Program-made: the position numbers and the translations under genes
Part shown: piece after piece, positions 33,683 to 43,236 of the stretch
Layout of the letters: every line of letters starts with the position of its first letter
Position numbering within the stretch: the stretch's first letter is position 1
Assembly: GCA_944325595.1 (NCBI GenBank)
Contig: CALVAQ010000016.1
Location: forward strand, 1 to 47,557
Source of the DNA: Candidatus Gastranaerophilales bacterium
GTDB taxonomy: Bacteria; Cyanobacteriota; Vampirovibrionia; Gastranaerophilales; Gastranaerophilaceae
DNA length: 47,557 bases
Direction of reading: 5' to 3'
The notes under the pieces: generated by a model
What the model was told of the DNA's origin: nothing
Database searches by the model: none
The model's input: only the letters and a program-made list of their open reading frames with translations

Positions 33683-34918
33683 ATGTCAGTTGATGATACT
33701 TTGGTTATGATTTTGGCAGGCGGCGAAGGCAAAAGGCTTTATCCTCTTACGAGAGACAGAGCAAAACCAGCAGTTCCTTTCGGCGGGAGATATCGTATTA
33801 TTGACTTTGTTATCAATAATTTTATCAATTCGGGCTTTTACAAACTCAAAATACTTACACAGTATAAATCAGACTCTTTAAACAAACATATAATGCGCAC
33901 CTGGCCTCTGTCTCCAATCATTGACCAGTATGTTGATTTGGTTCCGGCACAGATGAGAATAGACGGAAACTGGTACAAAGGAACGGCGGATGCTGTTTTT
34001 CAAAATATCCACCATATTCTTGCTGAAGAGAGTGCATACATAGCTGTATTTGGCGGTGACCATGTATACAAAATGAATGTGGCGGAGATGCTGGCTTTTC
34101 ATAAGATGAATGATGCGGATTTGACTATATCTGCTATTCCGATACCGATAGAACAGGCAGGTGAATACGGAATAATGGAAGTCGATGATAACTGGCATCT
34201 GACTAATTTTATTGAAAAACCAAAATCAAAACCGAAACACATCCCCGGTGATGAGACAAAATGCCTTGCTTCTATGGGAAATTATATTTTTAACCGTAAC
34301 AAACTCATTGAAGAACTCAGAATTGATGCGGATATTCAAACATCAAACCATGATTTTGGCAAAAATGTTATCCCCAAAATGCTTGCACAGGGCGATAAAA
34401 TATATGTTTATGATTTTGCAAAAAATGAATTTCCCGATATGGAAGAATCCGAAAGAGGCTACTGGCGTGATGTAGGGACAATAGATGCATACTGGCAGGC
34501 AAATATGGATTTGCTGGCATATGATCCTGAATTCAACCTGTATAATCCGAAATGGCCGATCAGGACTTTTAATTACAACTATCCTCCGGCTAAATTTATC
34601 TGGGAAGAACTTGAAAGACGAGGTATGGCGACAAACTCTCTCGTCTCTGAGGGCTGTGTAATTTCAGGCGGTTCGCTTTCCAGATGTATTTTGTCGCCAA
34701 AAGTCAGAATCAATAGTTTTTCCAGCGTTGTTGATTCAATAATTATGGAAAACGTAAACGTCGGAAGACACTCTCATATTCAAAAAGCTATTATAGACAA
34801 AAATGTTGATATTCCGCCTTACACAAAAATAGGTTTTGACAGAGCCGAAGATGAAGCAAGAGGCTTTTATGTTTCGGAAGGCGGAGTTACCGTAGTACCC
34901 AAAGGAGCAATTCTTTAA
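33683..34918 (+). CDS. glgC: Glucose-1-phosphate adenylyltransferase
   Basis: 411 residues from ATG 33683 (AAAGGAG upstream). GlgC makes ADP-glucose for glycogen synthesis. Motifs: LAGGEGKRLYPLTRDRAKPA (nucleotide binding and activator region), FGGRYRIIDFVINNFINSG, GTADAVFQNIHH, FGGDHVYKMN, FIEKPKSKPKH, ERGYWRDVGTIDAYWQANMD and a C-terminal left-handed beta-helix (SEGCVISGGSLSRCILSPKV). Allosteric control by glycolytic intermediates is usual for the family. The stop overlaps the next start (TAATG). Confidence 0.95.
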   Translation: MSVDDTLVMILAGGEGKRLYPLTRDRAKPAVPFGGRYRIIDFVINNFINSGFYKLKILTQYKSDSLNKHIMRTWPLSPIIDQYVDLVPAQMRIDGNWYKGTADAVFQNIHHILAEESAYIAVFGGDHVYKMNVAEMLAFHKMNDADLTISAIPIPIEQAGEYGIMEVDDNWHLTNFIEKPKSKPKHIPGDETKCLASMGNYIFNRNKLIEELRIDADIQTSNHDFGKNVIPKMLAQGDKIYVYDFAKNEFPDMEESERGYWRDVGTIDAYWQANMDLLAYDPEFNLYNPKWPIRTFNYNYPPAKFIWEELERRGMATNSLVSEGCVISGGSLSRCILSPKVRINSFSSVVDSIIMENVNVGRHSHIQKAIIDKNVDIPPYTKIGFDRAEDEARGFYVSEGGVTVVPKGAIL

Positions 34919-35400
34919 TGACAATTCTAAATTTTAAATCAAAAAAATTTGTAATTTCCGCCGTTATCACTGTGCTGATGTTTGCTGTTGTCGGTACGGC
35001 GCTTGCTGTTTTACCTAAGGCAAATATGAAACCTTCGGATTATGATATCGGTGTTACGTATGAACAGGTAAAAAATCAGGATAAACCGATTGTTGCTGTG
35101 TTTTATGTTGACTGGTGTACTTATTGCAAACGTTTTATGCCGAGGCTGGATAAAGTCAGGAATATAAATAAGGATAAATTCAATTTTGTTTTGATAAATG
35201 TAGAAGATTCAAAAAATGAATCGCTGGTCAGAGAATACAGAATATCAGGTTATCCCGCAGTGTATATAATTGATACTAAGTATGATAACCGTGTGCATAT
35301 TGACAATCCGTTTTTGGATACGGTTTCTGACTTGAATAAAGAAGTTGTAAGGTATTATAATTTCAGAAATTTAATTACAAATAATAAATCTTGTAAGTAG
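34918..35400 (+). CDS. Membrane-anchored thioredoxin-like protein
   Basis: 160 residues. N-terminal membrane anchor or signal (about 11-31), then a thioredoxin fold with DWCTYCKRFMP (redox Cys67, Cys70) and the cis-Pro loop SGYPAVYIID. The CTYC active site and anchor suggest an extracytoplasmic disulfide oxidoreductase. One-base overlap with glgC means coupled translation, though the link with glycogen synthesis is not obvious. The next gene is a pseudopilin 17 bases on. Confidence 0.85.
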   Translation: MTILNFKSKKFVISAVITVLMFAVVGTALAVLPKANMKPSDYDIGVTYEQVKNQDKPIVAVFYVDWCTYCKRFMPRLDKVRNINKDKFNFVLINVEDSKNESLVREYRISGYPAVYIIDTKYDNRVHIDNPFLDTVSDLNKEVVRYYNFRNLITNNKSCK

Positions 35401-35417
35401 TTTTAGAAAGGTTGAAT

Positions 35418-36020
35418 ATGTCTTTTATGAATAAAAAATTTGCATTGACGTTTGCCGAACTGGCACTTGTTATGGCGATTATCGGTATCACTGCGGCAAT
35501 TACAATTCCTCAGCTCAAAAAACATTCACAAAGAACCGAGCTGGGTGTACAACTGCAAAAAGCATATCTTAATCTTGAAGATGTAGCCGACAATGCAATT
35601 ATGACAGAAGGTCCTATGAGAAATTGGGACTTTTCTTCAAATAAAGTGTTTTTTGAAAAATATCTCGTGCCGAATTTGAGAACAACAAAAGTGGAAAATA
35701 ACGGTTCTTGCGGTGATGAGGAATGTTATGTTATCACAATGGACGGTGCAAAAATGAGCGTTGCAAATTGCGGAAGTAACAAATGCCAGGTTTATGTCGA
35801 TGTAAATGGGGACAATCTTCCGAATCTTGCGGGAAAAGACCAGTTCCGTTTTCAATTTACAAAAAGCGGAGATGACGATTATTATTTACCCGAAACTGTC
35901 CGACCGCTTGAAAATGGCGTAGAACACGAATTGGCTATGCATGGCTGGCGTTTTTCCACAAATCTGTGGAATTGCGAGCCTGGCAGTGCAGCAAGTTACA
36001 ACGGCAGCTGTAAATATTAG
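35418..36020 (+). CDS. Type IV pilin-like (pseudopilin) protein
   Basis: 200 residues from ATG 35418 (AGAAAGG upstream). Class III signal peptide MSFMNKKFA followed by LTFAELALVMAIIGITAAITI: prepilin peptidase would cut after Ala9, leaving Glu at +5 (Glu14), with Ala instead of the usual Gly at -1. The mature domain has four or more cysteines (NGSCGDEECYV, NCGSNKCQV, WNCEPG, NGSCKY), probably disulfide-bonded, which fits an upstream thioredoxin-like protein as folding helper. DVNGDNLPNLAGKDQFRFQF resembles the calcium-binding beta region of such pseudopilins. No assembly genes are in this window. Confidence 0.85.
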   Translation: MSFMNKKFALTFAELALVMAIIGITAAITIPQLKKHSQRTELGVQLQKAYLNLEDVADNAIMTEGPMRNWDFSSNKVFFEKYLVPNLRTTKVENNGSCGDEECYVITMDGAKMSVANCGSNKCQVYVDVNGDNLPNLAGKDQFRFQFTKSGDDDYYLPETVRPLENGVEHELAMHGWRFSTNLWNCEPGSAASYNGSCKY

Positions 36021-36049
36021 ATATTCTTGATTTATCCACCAGTTATACT

Positions 36050-36078
36050 ATTGTAAATTTTTTGATTTAATTTACAAT
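36050..36078 (+). promoter_or_regulatory. Candidate operator of the RND efflux operon
   Basis: Perfect inverted repeat ATTGTAAAT (36050-36058) / ATTTACAAT (36070-36078) with an 11-base spacer, overlapping the -35 box of the promoter below. The site is well placed for a repressor; no regulator gene is adjacent. Confidence 0.5.
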
Positions 36079-36090
36079 TGTTGTTATGCT
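36062..36090 (+). promoter_or_regulatory. Promoter of the RND efflux operon
   Basis: TTGATT (36062-36067), 17 bases, TATGCT (36085-36090), 40 bases before the adaptor ATG. Confidence 0.6.
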
Positions 36091-36129
36091 AACAATAAGC
36101 TGACTTTTAAGGGAAGAGGAAGAATTGTA

Positions 36130-37296
36130 ATGAATAAGAAAAAGCTGTTGTGGATAATAATTGCGGCATTGATTATTGTTCCGATTGTGTTTAATAAAGT
36201 TGCGGGTATAATCACTGAAAAAATAATGGCGGAACAGCAGAAAAAACCAACACCCGTTGATGTTGCGTATGCTGAAACAAAGGAAATATATCCCAGAAAC
36301 GAATCAGTCGGAAGAATAGAGGCAAAATATTCAGTAGATGTTGTTGCAAGAATCAACGGCTGGCTTCAAAAAAGTTATTTTAAAGAAGGTGCTTACGTAA
36401 AAAAAGGACAAACTCTATTTCTTATTCAGCCAAACGAATATATTATTGCGGTTCAGCAGGCGGAAGCTGCTGTCAGACAGGCACAGGCGGCTCTTATAAA
36501 TGCACAAAAGGAGCTTGTTCGTGCTCAGGAGCTTGTAAAAAATGACTTTGTAAGTAAATCTTATTATGATCAGGCGCTTGCTACAAGAGACCAGAACAGA
36601 GCGACACTTGATGTTAACAAGGCAAACCTTGCCGCCGCAAAACTCAACTTGAGTTATACAAAAATCACCTCTCCGGTTGACGGAAAAGTCGGCAAAATCC
36701 TTATAACGGAAGGAAACCTTGTAAATCCCCAGTCCGGTGCTTTGACTAAGATTGTTTCAGTCAGCCCGATTTATGCATATTTTAATGTGAAGAGTGAAGA
36801 CTATCTTCGTTATATGAAAAGAAGACTCGTTCTCAACAAAGGCAGTATTCCGGGTACGGATGTAATCATAAAACTTTCTGACGGTACAGAATACAAAGAG
36901 AGAGGTGTTCTTGAGTTTGTAAATAACGTAGTAGATCCGACAGCAGGTACAATTGCGATGCGTGCTGTTTTTGAAAACAAAGACCACCTGCTCGTTCCCG
37001 GTGACTTTGTAAATGTTGTTGCCGTGGCAAAAAAACCTGTTACCGTTGTTGTTGTTCCTCAAATAGCAGTTTCTGACAGCACAGACGGTACTTATGTCTG
37101 GACGGTTAATGAAAATAATCAGGCAGAGCAAAAATATGTAAAAATATCAAATCAAGTTGATGACAAATGGGTTGTCGATGAAGGTTTGCAGCCGGGTGAC
37201 AGAGTTATTACAAAAGGTTTCCAACGATTGAGAAACGGAGCCAATGTTGTAGTTGATAAAGATGCTGCGGATAAAGCAGCAAAGGAAAATAAATAA
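36130..37296 (+). CDS. RND efflux periplasmic adaptor (AcrA/MexA type)
   Basis: 388 residues. N-terminal anchor (about 5-23), lipoyl/barrel-sandwich parts (VVARINGWLQKSYFKEGAYV, KKGQTLFLIQPNEY), a helical hairpin (about 100-170: EAAVRQAQAALINAQKELVR), then beta-barrel and membrane-proximal domains (SPVDGKVGKILITEGNLV, PGDFVNVV, GLQPGDRVITKGFQRLRNG). It bridges the inner-membrane RND pump and the TolC channel. ATG with AGAGGAAG upstream. First gene of the adaptor-pump-channel operon; only 3 bases separate it from the pump gene. Confidence 0.95.
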   Translation: MNKKKLLWIIIAALIIVPIVFNKVAGIITEKIMAEQQKKPTPVDVAYAETKEIYPRNESVGRIEAKYSVDVVARINGWLQKSYFKEGAYVKKGQTLFLIQPNEYIIAVQQAEAAVRQAQAALINAQKELVRAQELVKNDFVSKSYYDQALATRDQNRATLDVNKANLAAAKLNLSYTKITSPVDGKVGKILITEGNLVNPQSGALTKIVSVSPIYAYFNVKSEDYLRYMKRRLVLNKGSIPGTDVIIKLSDGTEYKERGVLEFVNNVVDPTAGTIAMRAVFENKDHLLVPGDFVNVVAVAKKPVTVVVVPQIAVSDSTDGTYVWTVNENNQAEQKYVKISNQVDDKWVVDEGLQPGDRVITKGFQRLRNGANVVVDKDAADKAAKENK

Positions 37297-37299
37297 CCG

Positions 37300-40200
37300 A
37301 TGTCTAATAAACAAAACAACAATCAGGATATACAAAACAATAAAGATTTATATTTCTTTATCAGAAAACCGAGATTTGCGATAGTCATATCTATATTTCT
37401 TACGCTGGTCGGTTTTATTGCTATGACAGGTCTCAAGCTTGAAAAATATCCGGATATCACTCCGCCGCAGATTACGGTTTCTGCTTCGTATCCCGGAGCA
37501 AGCGCTGATGTTGTTGAATCTTCCGTTGCTTCTTTGCTTGAATCTCAAATCAATGGTGTTGAAGATATGCTTTATATGATTTCAACCAGTTCGGATGAAT
37601 CATATAGGCTTCAAATTTATTTCAAAGTCGGTTCGGATAGAAACATTGACCTTGTAAACGTACAAAACAGAATACAACAAATTGAGCCCAAACTGCCGGA
37701 AGATGTCAGAAGACTTGGCGTTACCGCAAAACAGCAGGTGTCCGGTGCAGGTGTCGCAATTTTGAACCTCGCATCAACAGATGGCAGATATTCACAGCTG
37801 GATGTTACGAACTATGCATCAATTTATATCAAAGATGAAATCGCGAGACTTCCCGGTGTCGGTGAGGTTGGTGTATATGGTGCCGGCAATTATTCAATGA
37901 GAATCTGGCTTGATACGGAGAAAATGGCAAACCTTAATGTTTCTGTTTCTGAGGTTCAAAAAGCAATTACAACACAAAACGTTCAGGTTTCAGCCGGTGC
38001 TCTGGGACAGGAACCCGGACCCGACAAACAAAGATTTCAAATTACCTTGAGAACAAAGGGCAGATTGCTCGAGCCGTCAGAATTTGAGGATATTATCGTC
38101 CGCTCAAATATAGATGGCTCCAGTATCAGAATAAAAGATATTGCACGTGTTGAGCTGGGTTCTGAAACTTATTCAAGAAACGGTAAAGTAGACGGAAAGC
38201 CGGCTGCCCTGATGCAGATTATCCAAATTCCGGGTGCAAATGCTATTGAAATCGTTAATGCCGTTGAAAAGAAAATGGCGGAAATTTCCAAAACGTTGCC
38301 TGACGGAATGGAACTTGCAATGGTTCATGATGACACGCAGTTTATTCGTGAATCTATGTCCGAGGTTGTAAAAACAATTATTGAAACTTCTATAATTGTT
38401 GTTGCGATTATATTCATATTCCTCGGCGACCCGAGAGCAACACTGGTTCCTTTGATTGCGATACCGGTGTCTTTGATTGGTACGTTCGCCGCTTTGCCGG
38501 TTTTTGATATGTCAATAAACCTGTTGACGTTGTTTGCTCTTGTACTTGCTGTAGCAACCGTTGTCGATGATGCTATTGTTGTAATTGAAAACGTAAAAAG
38601 ACACCTTGAGGCGGGTAAATCTCCTGTTGAGGCTACACAGATTACAATGCAGGAAATTGGCGGTGCACTGGTTTCTATGGCACTCGTTTTGATGGCGGTA
38701 TTTGTTCCGGTCAGCTTTATGCCCGGTTTGTCAGGATTGATGTACAAACAATTTGCTGTTTGTATTGCAGTATCAATCGCCCTGTCTGCAGTTTGTGCTT
38801 TGACGTTGTCTCCTGCTTTGTGTTCGATTATTCTTCGACATGAAGATCCGAACAGAAAACCTTCAAACAAAGCTTCTGCTGCCATAAAATGGCTTTTTAC
38901 CGAATTTAACGTATATTTTCAAAAACTCACCGATATCTATATTCATTATGTAGAAAAATTTGTTCACAATCAGAAACTTACTCTAATTGTGTTTGGCGGA
39001 ATTATTGTTTTGATGCTTGCGTTATTTAAAATAATCCCGACCGGATTTATTCCTGACGAGGATCAGGCTGTTTTGATGGCACAGATTAGTTTGCCGGCAG
39101 GTGCTTCTATTGCCAGAACAACAGAAGTTACAGAAATGATGGATGATATATTGAAAAAAACTGAAGGTGTTGAGGGAAGAATTATCTTTGTCGGTATGGG
39201 ACCTTCTAACGAAGCATTTCTTGTAATCAGACTTGAAGAATGGAGCAAACGTGAGTTTAATTTCTTCCAGAAAATAGTAAGAAAAATTCAGGGCAAAGAA
39301 ACAGATTTGTCAGCAAATGCAATACTCGGCAGAATCAGAGGAGAGTTTTCGCAGATAAAAGAAGCTCAAATCGGGGTCTTCTCTCCTCCTGCAATTACAG
39401 GTATGAGTATGCTCGGCGGTTTCGAGTTCCAAATGTTGTCAAAAGCGGAATACACTCCGCAGGAAATGCAGCAGTATTCTACAATGCTTATGCTTGCCGC
39501 AAATCAGGATAAACGGCTTTCAAACGTATACACTCAGTATCAGGCAAATATGCTGCAGTACATTGTTGATATTGACTATCATAAAGCTCTGGCTCAGGGT
39601 ATTGACTTGCAGGAGCTGTACAGCACCCTGTCATCTACTCTGGGTACATATTACGTAAACGACTTTAACAAACTCGGTCGTGTATTCAGGGTTCAATTGC
39701 AGGCAGAACAGAGATTCCGTCGTCATGCAGATGACCTTACCGGTATATATGTCAAAAACAGTTCGGGAGTAATGGTTCCTATTACAACTGTTGTGTCTTT
39801 GAGACAAACAGTCGGTGCAGGCTCCATTACAAGATATAACCAGTACAGAAGTGTTCAGTTCTCCGGACAGCCGGCATCCGGCAGAAGTTCCGGTGAAGCA
39901 ATGAAGGCTATGGAAGAAGTTGCAACTGAAACATTGCCTAAGGATATGGGCTATGAATGGTCAGGTACTTCAAAACAGGAAATTGAGTCGGGCGGACAAA
40001 CAACGACGATTATTGCTCTGGCTTTAACGTTTGTATATTTGTTCCTTGTTGCACTTTATGAAAGCTGGTCAATTCCTTTTGCCGTACTTTTGATTTGTCC
40101 TCTTGCTGCGGCAGGAGCATTGCTCTTCCAGCTCATAATGGGGCAGGCATTTGACCTTTATTCTCAGGTAGGTATGATTATGCTTATCGGACTTGCTGCA

Positions 40201-40554
40201 AAACAGGCAATTCTAATTGTAGAATTTGCAAAAGTTCTGCATGAAGAGCAGGGTATGTCCATTGAAGATGCCGCTGTTGAAGCTTCACGTATCAGGTTCA
40301 GGGCGATTATGATGACGGTTGTCGCTTTTGTCATAGGTATGCTGCCTTTGATTTTGGCACACGGTGCAGGTGCTTCTTCCAGAATTTCAGTAGGTTCTAC
40401 GGTATTTGGCGGTATGCTCGCTGCCGGTACTATAGGTACTGTCATGACTCCGGCATTCTATGTAATTATTCAGCACCTGGTTGACAAAGTTTTGAACAAG
40501 AAAAAATCTCATAATCTTGAAAACGGAGAAAACGCAAACAATAATATTGATTAA
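37300..40554 (+). CDS. RND multidrug efflux pump (AcrB/HAE1 type)
   Basis: 1084 residues. Twelve membrane helices in two halves with two large periplasmic loops. N-terminus [20 protein letters not shown], porter motifs [20 protein letters not shown] and [16 protein letters not shown], and the proton-relay helix 4 [20 protein letters not shown] with the paired aspartates, plus [20 protein letters not shown] in helix 10. A hydrophilic N-terminal extension of about 20 residues ([13 protein letters not shown]) precedes the first helix. Proton-driven export of hydrophobic compounds or drugs is expected; substrate unknown. Confidence 0.96.
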   Translation: MSNKQNNNQDIQNNKDLYFFIRKPRFAIVISIFLTLVGFIAMTGLKLEKYPDITPPQITVSASYPGASADVVESSVASLLESQINGVEDMLYMISTSSDESYRLQIYFKVGSDRNIDLVNVQNRIQQIEPKLPEDVRRLGVTAKQQVSGAGVAILNLASTDGRYSQLDVTNYASIYIKDEIARLPGVGEVGVYGAGNYSMRIWLDTEKMANLNVSVSEVQKAITTQNVQVSAGALGQEPGPDKQRFQITLRTKGRLLEPSEFEDIIVRSNIDGSSIRIKDIARVELGSETYSRNGKVDGKPAALMQIIQIPGANAIEIVNAVEKKMAEISKTLPDGMELAMVHDDTQFIRESMSEVVKTIIETSIIVVAIIFIFLGDPRATLVPLIAIPVSLIGTFAALPVFDMSINLLTLFALVLAVATVVDDAIVVIENVKRHLEAGKSPVEATQITMQEIGGALVSMALVLMAVFVPVSFMPGLSGLMYKQFAVCIAVSIALSAVCALTLSPALCSIILRHEDPNRKPSNKASAAIKWLFTEFNVYFQKLTDIYIHYVEKFVHNQKLTLIVFGGIIVLMLALFKIIPTGFIPDEDQAVLMAQISLPAGASIARTTEVTEMMDDILKKTEGVEGRIIFVGMGPSNEAFLVIRLEEWSKREFNFFQKIVRKIQGKETDLSANAILGRIRGEFSQIKEAQIGVFSPPAITGMSMLGGFEFQMLSKAEYTPQEMQQYSTMLMLAANQDKRLSNVYTQYQANMLQYIVDIDYHKALAQGIDLQELYSTLSSTLGTYYVNDFNKLGRVFRVQLQAEQRFRRHADDLTGIYVKNSSGVMVPITTVVSLRQTVGAGSITRYNQYRSVQFSGQPASGRSSGEAMKAMEEVATETLPKDMGYEWSGTSKQEIESGGQTTTIIALALTFVYLFLVALYESWSIPFAVLLICPLAAAGALLFQLIMGQAFDLYSQVGMIMLIGLAAKQAILIVEFAKVLHEEQGMSIEDAAVEASRIRFRAIMMTVVAFVIGMLPLILAHGAGASSRISVGSTVFGGMLAAGTIGTVMTPAFYVIIQHLVDKVLNKKKSHNLENGENANNNID

Positions 40555-40576
40555 ATCTCAAAAATTGAGGGAAGAA

Positions 40577-42604
40577 ATGAATAAGATAACAAAAACATTA
40601 ATAATTTCTTTGATAATAACAGGATTTTTCTGCTTTGATTGCTCGAGTGTGTATTCTCTTGATTTGAAATTCTTTAAAAAAGATACTTCATCAAAGACAC
40701 AGACGGTTACTCCTGCTGAATCAGCAGAAACTAATACACAACAGTCAGCAGCAAATAATGCGAAGAACAATAAAGCTAAAAACTTGTTAGCTTTTAAAAC
40801 ACACAAGACTACCACGAGCGCTGAAAATAAACAAAAAACTTCTTCGGCTAAAACCCCGTTAAAACAAAAACTGGCTTTTGCAAAAAAAGATAACTCACAA
40901 AAAGTTTCTAAAACTCAAGAAGAAAATACTTCAATAAAGTCGGCTGTGAAAGTTGAAAAAACAGATAAAACACAGAAAAAAACAAAATCTACAAAGGCAA
41001 AAAAACATAAAGAAAATAAGAACGCTGAAAATACAGAAAAATCTGAAAATGTAGAAAAGCCCAAAAAAGAAAAATATGATGATTCTGTCGTTACGGCAAA
41101 AACTCATCTTTCAAGACCGTCTGTAAAAATTATTATAAAAACGAGCAAAAAAGATACCAAAAAAGATAAAGATAAAGAAGAAAAGAAGGTTTCACAAAAA
41201 AAAGAAACTCAGAAAAAATCTCTTTTTGGCAAGAAAAATAAAAATGATAAAACTACACAGCAGGAAGCAAAAGAAAAAGAAATAATTCTAAAACAGCCTC
41301 CTGAAAAGACGGATGAAAAAACCCCTGAGGCTGATGTGTTTTCTTCTACCGCTGCTGTTGAAGGCGGAGTTTCTACAACCAAAATAGTATCAGTTGATGA
41401 TTGCGTAAAGATTGCACTTGAAAACAACCCTGCAATTCTTTCTCAATTAATCAGCAAAGATATCTATAAAAATCAGATTGCGCAGGCGTGGTCTAATTAC
41501 TTTCCTACAATCAATGCACAGGCAAGTTATTCCAGAAACGATATGATGGTTACAAACTTCAAGTTCCCGATGCAAAAATACAATCTCTGGAATATGCCGA
41601 GTCTGGGCGTTAATATGCTTTTGTATGACTTTGGAAAAACCAGTTCTCAAGCTGGTATAGCCAAAAAGACATACGAGGCATCAAGAGAAACGCTGCAATC
41701 AAGCATAAATGATGTTGTTTATCAGGTAAAAACTGCATATTACAACCAGTTGTTCCTGCAGCAGCAGGTGCAGGTGTATGAAGATTCCGTTTTGCAGTAT
41801 CAAATTCACCTTGAACAGGCAAAAGCGTATTATGCAATCGGCAGCAAAGCGAAAATTGATGTATCTACGGCAGAACTTAACCTTGACAACACAAAACTCA
41901 CTCTTGTTCAGGCAAAAAACTCTGTAGAAACCGGTTTTGCTCAGCTTACAAACGCAATGGGTGTTCCCGAGTTTGCAAAGTTCGAAATACAGGACGATTT
42001 GGACAGAAGAAAATATAACATAAGTTTCAACGAATCAATAAAAATCGCCTGTGACCAAAACCCGACATTGCTTGCTGCAAAAAAGAAAATGGAAGGTTCA
42101 AAACTTCTTGTAAAATCCGCAAAGGTTGCATTCTTACCTGATATTACGGGGTTTGGCTCATATTCCAGAGGCGGCGGAGAACCCGGTAAAGACTATGGTT
42201 ATCAAATCGGAGCACAAATTGGTTATTCAAATCTCAATCTGCTTCTTTTAAAACAACAGGTTGATCAGGCTACTCTTACATACAAAAAAGATCAGGCAGA
42301 CTATGAAACCCAGCGTCAAAAACTGTATCTAGATGTAAAACAAGCTTATATTCAATTAAAAAATGCTCAGGAATCTATTCCTGTAGCCAGAGCTTCGATG
42401 AATGTGGCAAAAGAAAGATATGATCTTGCAGCAGGAAGATACAAAGCCGGTCTTGGCGATGCAATTGAAATCAAAGATGCTCAGATTACATATCAAAACG
42501 CAAAATTGCAGTTTTATAATACTCTGATGCAGTACCATATTTCTGCTGCAAATCTTGAAAGAGTAATCGGCGCTCCGTTGATTGCAACTGATGAAGCTTT
42601 GTAG
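40577..42604 (+). CDS. TolC-family outer membrane channel with long Lys-rich extension
   Basis: 675 residues from ATG 40577 (GAGGGAAGAA upstream). Signal peptide (about 1-30), then about 235 residues of low-complexity Lys/Thr/Glu/Ser sequence, then an outer membrane efflux protein core from about 268 (IVSVDDCVKIALENNPAILS) to the end, with the two repeats SYSRND/YNQLFLQQQVQVYEDSVLQ and LDVKQAYIQLKNAQESIPVA, YKAGLGDAIEIKDAQITYQN. The core forms the trimeric exit duct for the upstream pump. The basic extension is not part of usual TolC proteins and would lie in the periplasm, perhaps binding peptidoglycan, LPS or nucleic acid (guess). Confidence 0.9.
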   Translation: MNKITKTLIISLIITGFFCFDCSSVYSLDLKFFKKDTSSKTQTVTPAESAETNTQQSAANNAKNNKAKNLLAFKTHKTTTSAENKQKTSSAKTPLKQKLAFAKKDNSQKVSKTQEENTSIKSAVKVEKTDKTQKKTKSTKAKKHKENKNAENTEKSENVEKPKKEKYDDSVVTAKTHLSRPSVKIIIKTSKKDTKKDKDKEEKKVSQKKETQKKSLFGKKNKNDKTTQQEAKEKEIILKQPPEKTDEKTPEADVFSSTAAVEGGVSTTKIVSVDDCVKIALENNPAILSQLISKDIYKNQIAQAWSNYFPTINAQASYSRNDMMVTNFKFPMQKYNLWNMPSLGVNMLLYDFGKTSSQAGIAKKTYEASRETLQSSINDVVYQVKTAYYNQLFLQQQVQVYEDSVLQYQIHLEQAKAYYAIGSKAKIDVSTAELNLDNTKLTLVQAKNSVETGFAQLTNAMGVPEFAKFEIQDDLDRRKYNISFNESIKIACDQNPTLLAAKKKMEGSKLLVKSAKVAFLPDITGFGSYSRGGGEPGKDYGYQIGAQIGYSNLNLLLLKQQVDQATLTYKKDQADYETQRQKLYLDVKQAYIQLKNAQESIPVARASMNVAKERYDLAAGRYKAGLGDAIEIKDAQITYQNAKLQFYNTLMQYHISAANLERVIGAPLIATDEAL

Positions 42605-42605
42605 T

Positions 42606-43184
42606 TTATTCTTTTACGGTTTTGAATACCAGATAGTATTTTGACTCACCGTAATATATTGCTATCAGACACATATTTCGGTCAATAGCTTCTGTTGTAA
42701 TGTAGGAACTTGGCGGAGGGGCTTTTCTTGAGGAGTTCCTGAATATTTTATAAAAACCTTCTCTTACGTTTTTGCAAAAGCTCTGCCATTTTGTGTATTT
42801 GGGTTCCGGTATATTGTTGTGATAAAAACCGACAGGTACGAGTTCTTTTTTTACAACAGGGATAATATATTTTACTTTGCCTGCTTCTTTAAAAAATACA
42901 TAGTCTCTGCCGTTCATGTTTCTGGGGGTGAGTATATAATATCCTGCAGGTATTGTCTGTCCTTTAAAATATAAATCGGAACTCAACCTGAAAAGAGGAA
43001 ACGGAGACCAGGCATATTTTTGATAATCTTCGTTTTGATACGGGTCTATGTTGTGTACGAGTTCAAAATCTGCAGGATTTGTTTTTTGATAAAGTTCCGC
43101 ATAGTTTGTTTCCGCTTTCACTGTAGTACAGCTATAGCAGAAAACACAGAACAATATTGCTAATAGTGAAAAAAGTTTCTTCAT
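42606..43184 (-). CDS. Secreted or lipid-anchored unknown protein
   Basis: 192 residues. Signal sequence MKKLFSLLAILFCVFCYSCT may be cut by signal peptidase I or II (Cys19 is a possible lipid site, but the lipobox is poor). The mature part is aromatic-rich and beta-like (PAGYYILTPRNMNGRDYVFF, MCLIAIYYGESKYYLVFKTV). No family recognised. It is convergent with the TolC gene with one base between stops, and lies 52 bases after the kinase-like gene at 43237 on the same strand. Confidence 0.7.
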   Translation of the reverse strand: MKKLFSLLAILFCVFCYSCTTVKAETNYAELYQKTNPADFELVHNIDPYQNEDYQKYAWSPFPLFRLSSDLYFKGQTIPAGYYILTPRNMNGRDYVFFKEAGKVKYIIPVVKKELVPVGFYHNNIPEPKYTKWQSFCKNVREGFYKIFRNSSRKAPPPSSYITTEAIDRNMCLIAIYYGESKYYLVFKTVKE

Positions 43185-43236
43185 ACGATATATATTAATA
43201 TATTTTTTCTCAAAATCAATATTTCAAAAAAATTCA

